In this document: piece after piece, positions 1-8,277 of the stretch
How the letters are laid out: every line of letters begins with the position of its first letter
How positions within the stretch are numbered: the stretch's first letter is position 1
Assembly (NCBI RefSeq): GCF_030915445.1
Contig: NZ_CP133264.1
Coordinates: forward strand, 4,993,208 to 5,057,207
Source: Clostridium sp. OS1-26
GTDB lineage: Bacteria; Bacillota; Clostridia; Clostridiales; Clostridiaceae
DNA length: 64,000 bases
Reading direction: 5' to 3'
Program-made: the position numbers and the translations under genes
The notes under the pieces: model-generated
The model's input: the letters and a program-made list of their open reading frames with translations, nothing else
The model's database searches: none
What the model was told of the DNA's origin: nothing

Positions 1-16
1 TTATAGTACCATTCAT
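1..16 (-). CDS. sufD: SufD, first codons only (cut by window edge)
   Basis: Only the first five codons (M-N-G-T-I) lie in the window. The ATG at 16-14 is preceded on the minus strand by a strong GGAGGGG ribosome site placed just after the sufB stop codon at 34-32. Position directly behind sufC and sufB in the same direction is where clostridial suf operons carry sufD, so the name rests on gene order and not on the protein itself. Confidence 0.5.
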
Positions 17-31
17 TTTTTGCTCCCCTCC

Positions 32-1438
32 TTAACCTATAGTTCCTTCTAGTTCTAGTTTTATTAAGTTATTCATTTCAACTGCATATTCTAGAGGAAG
101 TTCCTTTGCTATAGGTTCAACGAATCCTCTAACTATCATAGCTTTTGCATCTTCTTCACTTAACCCTCTACTCATTAAGTAGAATATAGCCTCATCACTT
201 ATTCTGCCTATTTTTGCTTCATGACCAATATCTATATTGTCATTGGCAGCACTTATAACTGGTACTGTATCTGATCTTGACTCATTATCAAGCATCAAGG
301 ATTCACAGGATACAGTAGACTTTGAATGATGTGCATTTGGAGTAGCACTTAAAAGTCCTCTATAAACAGCAACTCCTCCATTTTTAGATATAGACTTTGA
401 GTTTATTGTTGAAGTTGTATAGGGTGCTGCGTGAACAACCTTAGAACCAGTGTCTAAATGCTGTCTTGCCCCTGCAAAGGTAACTCCAGTAAACTCTGAC
501 CTAGCCCCTTCTCCTCTTAAAATACTCATCGGGTAAAGCATAGATACTTTTGATCCAAAGGAACCAGATATCCATTCAATAGTTCCATTTTTATCTACTA
601 CAGATCTTTTTGTATTTAAGTTATACATATTTCTAGACCAATTTTCTATAGTACTATATCTGAGAGTTGCTCCCTCTTTTACAAATAACTCAACACAGCC
701 TGCATGTAGGTTATTAACATAATACTTTGGCGCTGAACATCCTTCTATATAGTGAATCTTCGCTCCTTTTTCCACTACAATAAGAGTATGCTCAAACTGT
801 CCTGCCCCTGGGGCATTTAGTCTAAAATAGGACTGTATTGGTATATCTACCTGAACACCTGCAGGTACATAAACAAAGGACCCACCTGACCATACTGCAC
901 CGTGCAGAGCTGCAAATTTATGGTCACTTGGTGGCACTAACTTCATGAAATATGGCTTCACTAAATCCTCATATTCCTTTACTGCAGTTTCCATGTCCAT
1001 ATAAAGTACACCTTGGCTTGTTAGCTCTTCGCTTACATTGTGATAAACAACCTCTGAATCATACTGAGCACCTACTCCCGCTAGTGACTCCTGCTCTGCC
1101 TTTGGTATTCCAAGAAGATCAAAGGTCTTTTTTATATCCTGCGGTACATCCTTCCAATTATGCTTCATGTCAGTGTTTGGTCTGATGTAAGTCACTATAT
1201 TTTCTACATCTAAATCCGTTAAATCCGGCCCCCAGGCTGGCATAGGCATGCTGTTATATATCTCTAAAGACTTAAGTCTAAAATCTCTCATCCACTGAGG
1301 TTCATTCTTTTCCTCAGATATTTGCTCTATTATTTCTCTAGTTAACCCCTTTTCTGTCTTGTAGCTATATTTAAAATCATTTTTTATATCGTAAATACCT
1401 CTTTCTATGTCATCAATATAAGTTTTCTTCTTCTCCAA
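32..1438 (-). CDS. sufB: Fe-S cluster assembly scaffold SufB
   Basis: SufB is the scaffold subunit of the cytosolic SufBCD complex, on which sulfur and iron are put together into [4Fe-4S] clusters before transfer to apoproteins. The 468-residue product has the normal family length and reads through without a break. It contains the family's beta-helix core, the conserved Cys in SKSTVSCESL, and the C-terminal NIDIGHEAKIGRI stretch. The gene follows sufC by about 45 bases and is followed within 16 bases by the start of the next gene (probably sufD), so the three are likely one transcript started upstream of sufC. Loss of such a protein would be expected to be severe in an anaerobe rich in Fe-S enzymes. 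Confidence 0.95.
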   Translation of the reverse strand: MEKKKTYIDDIERGIYDIKNDFKYSYKTEKGLTREIIEQISEEKNEPQWMRDFRLKSLEIYNSMPMPAWGPDLTDLDVENIVTYIRPNTDMKHNWKDVPQDIKKTFDLLGIPKAEQESLAGVGAQYDSEVVYHNVSEELTSQGVLYMDMETAVKEYEDLVKPYFMKLVPPSDHKFAALHGAVWSGGSFVYVPAGVQVDIPIQSYFRLNAPGAGQFEHTLIVVEKGAKIHYIEGCSAPKYYVNNLHAGCVELFVKEGATLRYSTIENWSRNMYNLNTKRSVVDKNGTIEWISGSFGSKVSMLYPMSILRGEGARSEFTGVTFAGARQHLDTGSKVVHAAPYTTSTINSKSISKNGGVAVYRGLLSATPNAHHSKSTVSCESLMLDNESRSDTVPVISAANDNIDIGHEAKIGRISDEAIFYLMSRGLSEEDAKAMIVRGFVEPIAKELPLEYAVEMNNLIKLELEGTIG

Positions 1439-1484
1439 TTTACTCCACCTCTTTTTCTGAATATGGTTTTGCTAAGTTTCAAGC

Positions 1485-2237
1485 TTACTTATCTAACTCA
1501 GCTCTTATCGCATCATATCCACTTTCCTCAATTTCTCTTGCCAATGACATGTCTCCTGTTTTAACAATTTTTCCATCCATTAAAACATGAACATAATCAG
1601 GCTTTAGATAGTCTAGTATACGATTATGGTGGGTTATTATTAGAATTGAATTTTCTTCATTTACAAGCTTGCTAACCCCTTCTGCAACAATTCTTACAGC
1701 GTCAACATCTAACCCTGAATCTGTCTCATCTAATATAGCAAGTTTAGGTTCTAGCACTGCCATTTGAAGTATTTCATTTTTCTTTTTCTCTCCACCAGAA
1801 AATCCTAAATTTAAATATCTTTGAGCATAACTCTCATCCATCTTTAGAAGTCTCATCTTTTCCTTAAGTACTTTTCTAAACTGTATAATGTTTTGAACTT
1901 TTCCTGCAACTGCACCTTTAGCTGAGCGCAAGAAATTCTCTACAGTTATCCCCGGTACTTCTTCTGGGTATTGGAAGGACAAGAAAATTCCCTTTCTTGC
2001 TCTTGCATCTACTTTTAAATCATTGATTATATCTCCTTCAAAGATCATTTCTCCATCTATAATTGAGTATTTTGGATGGCCCATTAATGTATTTGCAAGA
2101 GTAGATTTTCCAGCGCCATTAGGTCCCATTATTACATGAATTTCACCTTTTCCTATTTCTAAATTTAATCCTTTTAATATTTCCTTCCCTTCAACAGAAG
2201 TTTTTAAGTTATTTATTTTCAATAGTTCATTTTTCAT
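1485..2237 (-). CDS. sufC: Fe-S assembly ATPase SufC
   Basis: SufC is the ABC-type ATPase of the SufBCD iron-sulfur assembly complex; it is soluble and works with SufB and SufD rather than with a membrane permease. The 250-residue protein shows Walker A (GPNGAGKST), an ABC signature in the form FSGGEKKKNEIL, which is the Suf type, and Walker B with catalytic acid (LAILDETDSGLD). An AAGGAGAG ribosome site precedes the ATG at 2237. It is the first gene of the suf operon, and two Rrf2-like dyads lie in the 220 bases upstream, pointing to control by cluster status. Confidence 0.96.
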   Translation of the reverse strand: MKNELLKINNLKTSVEGKEILKGLNLEIGKGEIHVIMGPNGAGKSTLANTLMGHPKYSIIDGEMIFEGDIINDLKVDARARKGIFLSFQYPEEVPGITVENFLRSAKGAVAGKVQNIIQFRKVLKEKMRLLKMDESYAQRYLNLGFSGGEKKKNEILQMAVLEPKLAILDETDSGLDVDAVRIVAEGVSKLVNEENSILIITHHNRILDYLKPDYVHVLMDGKIVKTGDMSLAREIEESGYDAIRAELDK

Positions 2238-2255
2238 TATTATCTCTCCTTATAT

Positions 2256-2276
2256 ATCCGAGTATTTCACTCTGAT
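2256..2276. promoter_or_regulatory. Rrf2/IscR-like operator, proximal copy
   Basis: Inverted repeat ATCCGAGT-N5-ACTCTGAT, one mismatch from perfect (ACTCGGAT expected). It sits 19 bases upstream of the sufC start, close to the ribosome site. Half-sites with CCGAG/CTCGG resemble known IscR-type (Rrf2 family) sites. The regulator itself is not in the window. Confidence 0.6.
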
Positions 2277-2350
2277 TTTAAATCAAAAAAATTTACACAA
2301 TAATTTTTCCCAATGACTAACTGTTTTTCCTTTACAATAATCCTCTTTAT

Positions 2351-2371
2351 ATCCGAGAAGATTACTCTGAT
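2351..2371. promoter_or_regulatory. Rrf2/IscR-like operator, distal copy
   Basis: Second copy of the same dyad: ATCCGAGA-N5-ACTCTGAT, centred 95 bases from the proximal copy and about 115 bases upstream of sufC. The flanking bases (TATATCCGAG and ACTCTGATTT) are also shared by the two copies, which supports a specific site rather than chance. Confidence 0.6.
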
Positions 2372-2554
2372 TTCTCTTTAGCTATATTTTACTACTTAAA
2401 ACAAAAATAATCAACATCAAATTAAGGATAATTAATATCAAAAAATAATAATTGACAATTGATAATAATAATTGATATGATTTTAAAGGTAAATATTTTG
2501 ACTATCAAACAAATAATCGCAAAAAAGTACATACTACTAGGAGGAATCAACATA

Positions 2555-3601
2555 ATGAAAAATCTTTATAAAATTAGCTGGTATGCAGATCGCATATCGC
2601 CTTATTTACCTGAAAAAGCATTTAAGCCAGTACCTACTCGTCTCTTTGGAGGGATTGCTTATTTAATTGCTATTACTGCAGGGTTTCTTGCAATTGATTT
2701 ATTCAATTTAAATCCATTGTTTAATTTTTTGATTTCAATTGTTTTGGGATTCAGTTTTGCATCTATAGGCTTGTTGGCCCATGAAATTCTACATGGTACT
2801 GTGGTAAAGAAACCTTGGCTCAGAAATCTACTAGGTGCAATTGGATTTTGGCCCTTACTCATTGGACCTAGACTTTGGATTAAATGGCATAATATGAATC
2901 ACCATGCCTACACTCAGGACGATGATATGGACCCTGATGCATGGATGAGCATCGAGCAGTTTAATAATAGACCTTTTATAGGTTGGATATACCGTCTACC
3001 TATTGCATTTCGTTCTTTGTTTAGTTTTACCTTTTTAACTGTTTCATTTACGCTGCATTCTACTAGAATGTTCTTTCACTATATAAATGATTTTAAGCCA
3101 AATAAACGATTAGTTGTTTGGATACAATTCATTTTACCTTGGACAACCTCAATAGGATTGCTCTTTTACATAGGTCCTGAAAAATGGCTGTTCGCTTATT
3201 TGATTCCAGCACTTATTGGGAACTTTATAGTTATGGCTTATATTTCAACTAATCATCGATTAAATCCTCTTGTACCAGTTAATGATCCTTTAGTTAATAG
3301 TCTTACTGTTACAGTACCTGGATGGTTGGATGTCCTTAACTTTAATTTTTCTCACCATACAGAACATCATCTTTTCCCTAGAATGAATCCTAAGTACTAT
3401 CCTTTAGTGAAGGAACAAATTAAAAAAATGTGGCCGGAGCGTTATCATGAGATGCCTCTAGGAAAGGTATTAATTTCACTTTGGAAGACACCTAGAGTTT
3501 ATTATAATAATACGGAATTAATTGATCCACACAAAGGGAATATCTATGGCTCTTTAGGAAACGGATTCGATCCTAATAATGTTAAATATCGTAAAATATA
3601 A
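2555..3601 (+). CDS. membrane fatty acid desaturase family protein
   Basis: Integral membrane di-iron fatty acid desaturase/hydroxylase-like protein of 348 residues. Three histidine clusters are visible in the usual order: HEILH (about residues 76-80), HNMNHH (112-117) and HHTEHH near the C terminus, separated by hydrophobic segments. The reading frame is open further upstream to 2459, but the ATG at 2555 has a GGAGGAA ribosome site eight bases before it and begins the conserved part. Enzymes of this family need molecular oxygen and an electron donor, which is unusual for an anaerobe; no redox partner lies beside it. It stands alone between divergent or convergent neighbours. The exact position of the double bond it would make cannot be told from sequence. 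Confidence 0.85.
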   Translation: MKNLYKISWYADRISPYLPEKAFKPVPTRLFGGIAYLIAITAGFLAIDLFNLNPLFNFLISIVLGFSFASIGLLAHEILHGTVVKKPWLRNLLGAIGFWPLLIGPRLWIKWHNMNHHAYTQDDDMDPDAWMSIEQFNNRPFIGWIYRLPIAFRSLFSFTFLTVSFTLHSTRMFFHYINDFKPNKRLVVWIQFILPWTTSIGLLFYIGPEKWLFAYLIPALIGNFIVMAYISTNHRLNPLVPVNDPLVNSLTVTVPGWLDVLNFNFSHHTEHHLFPRMNPKYYPLVKEQIKKMWPERYHEMPLGKVLISLWKTPRVYYNNTELIDPHKGNIYGSLGNGFDPNNVKYRKI

Positions 3602-3679
3602 ACTGAAAAAAGTAATTTTAGGATATCTAATCTTAAAATGATCCAAAAGAAATGAAGCAGGCCCTTTTAAAATTAACTG

Positions 3680-3706
3680 AACCCATGGCTTTAAGTGCCA
3701 TGGGTT
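3680..3706. terminator. stem-loop between convergent genes
   Basis: Nine-base perfect stem ACCCATGGC / GCCATGGGT with a seven-base loop, lying between the desaturase and the convergent anti-sigma gene. The T-run after it is short on both strands, so it is a modest terminator serving either gene. Confidence 0.6.
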
Positions 3707-3722
3707 TAACTATCCTAAATCA

Positions 3723-5090
3723 TCATTTTTTTATTTTAACAGTAAAACTCTTGTCCTTTAACATTTTCACATTTGAACCATCATAAGTTCCAACCATAAT
3801 ATTTCTTGATGTGCCAATTTTAAATATCCTTACATTATTCTTTAAATTATCATATTTACGATAAAGTTCATTTCTTTTATCATCATCAGCCTCCTTTACT
3901 TCAGTACCATCTATTGTTACATATATAGACATATCAAACATTTGTGTTAAACTATCTTTTCCAAAATATTTTTGATTATATCTTACAATCAGATAGTCAC
4001 CATCTATAGAGTAATCCTTTATACTTACACTTCGATCTTTATCAATGGTTAATTCTATTGGCTTTACATTATTCACATCTAGCTTAACCGCTGGTAATTT
4101 TTCAGTATTTTCGCTTCCTTTTGTCCTGTAAGCTGGTATAATAGTTACACCTTTCATATCATTATTGGAAATAAAAGTTGAATTCCATTTATAGGTTCCA
4201 CGTAAACCATTTGTTCCTCCAGAGCTACCATTCCAGCATAATCCATTACCTTTGTCATCCAAAACTATAAATTCAGAAACAGTATCATTGCTCATATCGT
4301 TAAATTTGCCTTCACCTTTTATAGTTACAGTAAGTGGAGAAATAGTTACCGTTGAAATCTCCCCTTTTTCACCATCTATCTCAAGCTTAGAATTAATTTT
4401 TTCTTCATAGGTTTTCTCTGTCTGCTTACTTTTATCAAGGAAGAAATGAACACCCCAGTCCCCTGTTTTGCCAAATAACTGTGATATATTGATATCTATA
4501 TTCATCTTATTTGGCAACTTATCCGCTGACCAATCTATCTTCTTTAATACTCTAATTGTATTGTTGTCAATAAGCTCCCATGATGCTCCTGCACCTGTAC
4601 TTACACTTTTTCCATTAACCTTCATCTCTGTTGGAATTAATAACGCGTCAGAATAGTTATCTTTAATTTCTTTATTATTATTTTTCACTACAAAATTTAA
4701 AAATAGCATATTATTATCCGCTACCGCACTTTCAAAGGTAACGTCAATACCTTCACAGGACTTGGTCTTACCAATTGCATCAAGGTAATTAGAGTATTTT
4801 TCATTTACACTAACTAAATCTCTTTTAAATAATTCTCCGATTATTGGAACACTAGTAGCTAATGCTGGGTTTACCACTATAGCAGAGGATATGAAAATCA
4901 TAGTAATTGCAGCCGCTATAGAAATCTTTTTCTTACTGATAAATCTTTTCTTAGCTATTGGCTTTTCCTTACTTAAAGCTTCTTTTATATTCTTCTTAAC
5001 CCTTTCTTTTTCTATTTCACTTACAGGCATTTCTTCAAATTCCTTTTCATCTACTTCTATATCATTAAACATTTCATAAATATCCTTCAT
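3723..5090 (-). CDS. DUF4179 transmembrane anti-sigma factor
   Basis: Probable membrane anti-sigma factor for the ECF sigma factor encoded just upstream. The 455-residue protein has an acidic cytoplasmic N terminus of about 75 residues, one membrane helix (IAAAITMIFISSAIVV), then a DUF4179-type region beginning at NPALATSVPIIGELF and a long beta-rich outer part. This is the layout of clostridial and bacillar anti-sigma factors paired with ECF factors. Its ATG at 5090 lies one base after the sigma gene stop, and its ribosome site is inside the last codons of the sigma gene, which suggests translational coupling. The signal it senses is unknown. Confidence 0.8.
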   Translation of the reverse strand: MKDIYEMFNDIEVDEKEFEEMPVSEIEKERVKKNIKEALSKEKPIAKKRFISKKKISIAAAITMIFISSAIVVNPALATSVPIIGELFKRDLVSVNEKYSNYLDAIGKTKSCEGIDVTFESAVADNNMLFLNFVVKNNNKEIKDNYSDALLIPTEMKVNGKSVSTGAGASWELIDNNTIRVLKKIDWSADKLPNKMNIDINISQLFGKTGDWGVHFFLDKSKQTEKTYEEKINSKLEIDGEKGEISTVTISPLTVTIKGEGKFNDMSNDTVSEFIVLDDKGNGLCWNGSSGGTNGLRGTYKWNSTFISNNDMKGVTIIPAYRTKGSENTEKLPAVKLDVNNVKPIELTIDKDRSVSIKDYSIDGDYLIVRYNQKYFGKDSLTQMFDMSIYVTIDGTEVKEADDDKRNELYRKYDNLKNNVRIFKIGTSRNIMVGTYDGSNVKMLKDKSFTVKIKK

Positions 5091-5091
5091 A

Positions 5092-5646
5092 TTAAATTAC
5101 CTCCAAGTTTAATGCTTTTTCCTTTAATTTTCTCTTTCCTCTGTAGATTCTATTATCTACGGAGGCCTTGGTAATATTAAGCTTTTTAGCTATATCCTCT
5201 GATTTATAGCCAAGGAAAAATTTAAGAATAAAGATATCTCTATCTATCCTTTGTAAGCTGTTAATTAGTTCTATTACCTCACTTCTACTTTCCATAGTAA
5301 TTAAATCATCTTCTACTGAACTTTTGTCAACAACTTCAATAGCCTCTAAAACTTCCTCAGCCTTTTTTACCCTTGACCTGTAATAATCAATAGCCTTAAA
5401 CTTAGATATAATATAAAGCCATTTCTTAAATTCACTATCATCACCGTGAAATTTATTTGCGTTTCTCCAAACAGAAAGAAACACATCATTTATACATTCC
5501 TCTATAAGCCCTTCATCTTTAAGTGGACCAAGAACCCTATATATAGTTCCTTTAATTAAGGTCAGATAATTGTCAACTATATAATCTAAAGCATCTTCCT
5601 TCCCATTTTTTAGCCTTTGTATGTAATTTTTTTCGTCTGATTTCAT
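5092..5646 (-). CDS. ECF RNA polymerase sigma factor
   Basis: Sigma-70 family extracytoplasmic-function sigma factor of 184 residues. Region 2 is seen around NYLTLIKGTIYRVLG to WLYIISKFKAIDYYRSR, and region 4 with its helix-turn-helix around LGYKSEDIAKKLNITKASVDNRIYRGKRKLKEKAL. It is co-transcribed with the DUF4179 anti-sigma gene. Clostridial genomes hold several such pairs; this one is distinct from the SigV pair near 35 kb. Upstream are a perfect 16-base palindrome and an AT-rich promoter region. Confidence 0.9.
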   Translation of the reverse strand: MKSDEKNYIQRLKNGKEDALDYIVDNYLTLIKGTIYRVLGPLKDEGLIEECINDVFLSVWRNANKFHGDDSEFKKWLYIISKFKAIDYYRSRVKKAEEVLEAIEVVDKSSVEDDLITMESRSEVIELINSLQRIDRDIFILKFFLGYKSEDIAKKLNITKASVDNRIYRGKRKLKEKALNLEVI

Positions 5647-5674
5647 AAACTCTCTCCTTACTAAAAGGTGTTGT

Positions 5675-5690
5675 TGTAAAAGCTTTTACA
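5675..5690. promoter_or_regulatory. perfect 16-bp palindrome upstream of ECF sigma gene
   Basis: TGTAAAAGCTTTTACA is perfectly self-complementary and ends 29 bases before the sigma factor start codon, in the 5' leader region. It lacks a loop, so a protein-binding operator is likelier than an RNA hairpin. The binding factor is unknown. Confidence 0.4.
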
Positions 5691-5815
5691 CTTTATATAA
5701 CGAATGAAAAATAAAATATTCTCAAATTTTTCTATTTTATTTTAATAATACATTAGTAAGATAGACTTGTAACTATTCAGCTATATATAATACTGTGAAA
5801 TTTTAGGTACGCCAA

Positions 5816-5919
5816 AATGGGGCTGCTGTATTAAAGAATTTACATACAATACATTGTTCTTCAAATTTAAAATTAGAACAATATATTGTAGTATTTATTC
5901 TTAATGCAGCAGCCCCATT
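5816..5919. repeat. 104-nt long imperfect hairpin (GGGGCTGYYGCATTA family)
   Basis: The two arms, AATGGGGCTGCTG at the left and CAGCAGCCCCATT at the right, continue as an imperfect stem of over 40 base pairs around a short AT loop. It follows the stop of the 105-residue membrane gene on the minus strand, where it could end transcription. The arm sequence resembles the inverted ends found at 16340 and 21922, so it may be a small palindromic mobile element. Confidence 0.6.
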
Positions 5920-5931
5920 AATCCATTTTAA

Positions 5932-6249
5932 CTAAACTATTTTAGCTACAACTATCTTTGTTACATAATAAACTAAAATATTATATGCTATAGCAATTGC
6001 CCATAATACTATTAAAACTTTTATTGCCTGTTCCGTTTTATTTTTTTCTGCATTTTTATATATATTTATAATTTTATATGAACCTCCAATACCAATACAC
6101 CAGCTGAATAGGCCCTCTACAGATAATATTGGTATTAACAAATTCAGAAAAACAAGTATGAACATTATACTTTTATTGTATTTTACAGTTAATTCCTCTT
6201 GCAACCCATCTAAAGTGTTTTCTACATTCCTTTCTAAATTACTATTCAT
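5932..6249 (-). CDS. small membrane protein, unrecognised
   Basis: I do not recognise this 105-residue protein. It has an acidic N terminus of about 25 residues, a hydrophobic segment (SIMFILVFLNLLIPILSVEGLF), a short lysine-rich loop (YKNAEKNKTEQAIK) and a second hydrophobic helix near the C terminus (VLIVLWAIAIAYNILVYYV). It starts four bases after the stop of the LTA-synthase-like gene, so the two are surely co-transcribed. A role as a membrane accessory of that enzyme is possible, but this rests on position only. Confidence 0.6.
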   Translation of the reverse strand: MNSNLERNVENTLDGLQEELTVKYNKSIMFILVFLNLLIPILSVEGLFSWCIGIGGSYKIINIYKNAEKNKTEQAIKVLIVLWAIAIAYNILVYYVTKIVVAKIV

Positions 6250-6253
6250 TCCT

Positions 6254-8089
6254 TTACTGCCTTTCTTTAAAATAGTTAGCTTTTATCATATCATTTGATT
6301 GCTGTAGTATATTAATATATTCCTTCTTCTCCTGACTGGAAATTTCTTTTCCTACATAAGATTTATTAGTTAGCACCGCATAATCTAGATTAGTATTTAA
6401 AAGATTTCTACCTAATGCAGTGCCAATATAATTGTTTTCTTTTATACCCATTAAATAGCTAATCGTTGGGAGAAAGTCTACTTGTCCACCATTAACCTTA
6501 AGTTCTTTGCCGTGAAAATTCTTAGAATATATTATTAAAGGTACTCTTCTATCGTTATTTCTCCATTTGTCTGATATTCCTTTAATATCTTTTACTTCTC
6601 CACAAAAAAACTTGTGAACACCTTCATGGTCGCCATATATAGCTACTATAGTATTTTCTAACATACCTTTTTTATCAAGGTCTTGTATAAACTTTCCTAT
6701 CATTGCATCTGTATAATGTATGCTTTCTATAAACCCACCCATCTTAGTTCCTTTTAAATTATCTGATAAATCAATAGTTACCTGGTCTCTTGGAATAACA
6801 AAAGGGCTGTGGCTAGTTTCCGTTATCATGAAAGTATAAAAGGGCTCCTTTTGTTTTTCTATCTTTCCCGCCGCTTGTGATAAAAAGCTTCTATCACTTA
6901 AATTTATCCCTATTATTTCGTCTGCATTAAAATTTGTTATGTCTAAACAGTTATCAAAGCCCATGTGTTTTTCTGCTGCCATCCAATTCCAATAACTACC
7001 TTTTTCTCCATGCATCGAATAAGTGTTGTAGCCTTCCTTCTTTAATAGGTTTGGTAATGAATTATAATCATTATATGGATAATTAAAATTATTATTTCCT
7101 ATTAATACAGGAAGCATAGAAGTATTAGAAACAAAAGTAGCATCAGAAGTTGTACCATTATAGGTTTGCTCATGATAATTGGAAAAATAAAGTGAATTAC
7201 TGAGCAATTTGTTTAAGTTAGGTGTTATTTCTTGATTGTTTACTTTTTCGTTTATAATAAAGTTTTCCATTGATTCTACTTGAATAACAATCAAATTTTT
7301 TCCTTTAAAAATTCCACTATAACTATTTGATTTAAGATTTTTCTCTTTTGAACTAAAGTATCTTTTTATTTCGTCTTTCTCCTGCTGAGACATGATATAA
7401 GATGTGTTATCTTCGCAGTAATTATATAAATCATATAGATGATACCCTATTGGCGTCAAATAATACATGCTTTGGTTTTGTGACCATGATCTTTTAAATA
7501 AATATTGATAAGCATATCCTCTTTGAAATTTATCTACTTTGACATGATTATAGGCTAGATATAAATTTGGAATTAAAAATAATATGCCAAACTTATTTAG
7601 GCTTCTTCTAACATTCTTATAAGACTTTATATTTTTTATAAAAATTGCTATAAGAATTACAGCGTTTATTAAAAATATCAAATCTATTGTTCTAAACATT
7701 GCGAGTATACTTGGAGTTAATCTTTCTAAATTAGCTGTCATTTTAAACATATAGTAATTTAAAAATGAACTATTGCTTCTATAATACCATAAGTCCAGTA
7801 TCAATAATAATGAAATAAATATATTCATTATTATCATAAACACATTTTGTGCTATACCCTTAAATAAAAATCCAAAAGAATAGGGTATTAACGCAAATAC
7901 TATATATATTAATATTGGCAGTACCCCTAAAATAGCAGTTCTAAAATTTATACTTACTGAATTACCATCGGATAAAAGCAAGATAAATAGAATATATTGT
8001 ATTAATGTGCCTACTACCGCTGTCATAAAAAATTTATCTTTTATAATTTCTTTTATGTTTTTTTCTATAAAACTAATGGTTCTCTCCAC
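6254..8089 (-). CDS. LTA synthase family sulfatase-fold membrane enzyme
   Basis: Alkaline-phosphatase/sulfatase superfamily enzyme of the lipoteichoic-acid-synthase group, 611 residues. Five hydrophobic segments fill the first 180 residues. The outward catalytic domain follows, with the metal-binding VIQVESMEN motif (Glu272), the nucleophile region NGTTSDATF (Thr around 313-314), and an IYGDHEG metal site further on. Such enzymes transfer phosphoglycerol from phosphatidylglycerol to a glycolipid or polymer outside the membrane. Whether this copy makes polymer or only primes it cannot be decided. The gene lies directly upstream of a small membrane protein gene in one operon, ended by the long hairpin at 5816-5919. 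Confidence 0.88.
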   Translation of the reverse strand: MERTISFIEKNIKEIIKDKFFMTAVVGTLIQYILFILLLSDGNSVSINFRTAILGVLPILIYIVFALIPYSFGFLFKGIAQNVFMIIMNIFISLLLILDLWYYRSNSSFLNYYMFKMTANLERLTPSILAMFRTIDLIFLINAVILIAIFIKNIKSYKNVRRSLNKFGILFLIPNLYLAYNHVKVDKFQRGYAYQYLFKRSWSQNQSMYYLTPIGYHLYDLYNYCEDNTSYIMSQQEKDEIKRYFSSKEKNLKSNSYSGIFKGKNLIVIQVESMENFIINEKVNNQEITPNLNKLLSNSLYFSNYHEQTYNGTTSDATFVSNTSMLPVLIGNNNFNYPYNDYNSLPNLLKKEGYNTYSMHGEKGSYWNWMAAEKHMGFDNCLDITNFNADEIIGINLSDRSFLSQAAGKIEKQKEPFYTFMITETSHSPFVIPRDQVTIDLSDNLKGTKMGGFIESIHYTDAMIGKFIQDLDKKGMLENTIVAIYGDHEGVHKFFCGEVKDIKGISDKWRNNDRRVPLIIYSKNFHGKELKVNGGQVDFLPTISYLMGIKENNYIGTALGRNLLNTNLDYAVLTNKSYVGKEISSQEKKEYINILQQSNDMIKANYFKERQ

Positions 8090-8174
8090 TTTTAGCCCCC
8101 TTTGCTCAAAAAATATGTAGATTTATTATATCACATTTTTGATAATAACAATATTTTTTTCATTCCTTAAATAT

Positions 8175-8217
8175 AAAAAGCTAAACTGTGAATCCTTAGG
8201 TCACAGTTTAGCTTTTT
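8175..8217. terminator. strong bidirectional terminator after hbd
   Basis: Perfect 17-base stem (AAAAAGCTAAACTGTGA and its complement) with a nine-base loop. The outer A:T pairs give a T-run on either strand. It ends the butyrate operon transcript on the minus strand. Confidence 0.9.
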
Positions 8218-8277
8218 ATATTGTCGCATTGGAATTATACTTACAGCTGTTTATTTGAAATACTTTATAATAAAATC

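Noticed and set aside
952..1185. Open frame on the plus strand inside sufB
   Set aside because: It lies wholly within a strongly conserved gene on the other strand and has no ribosome site.
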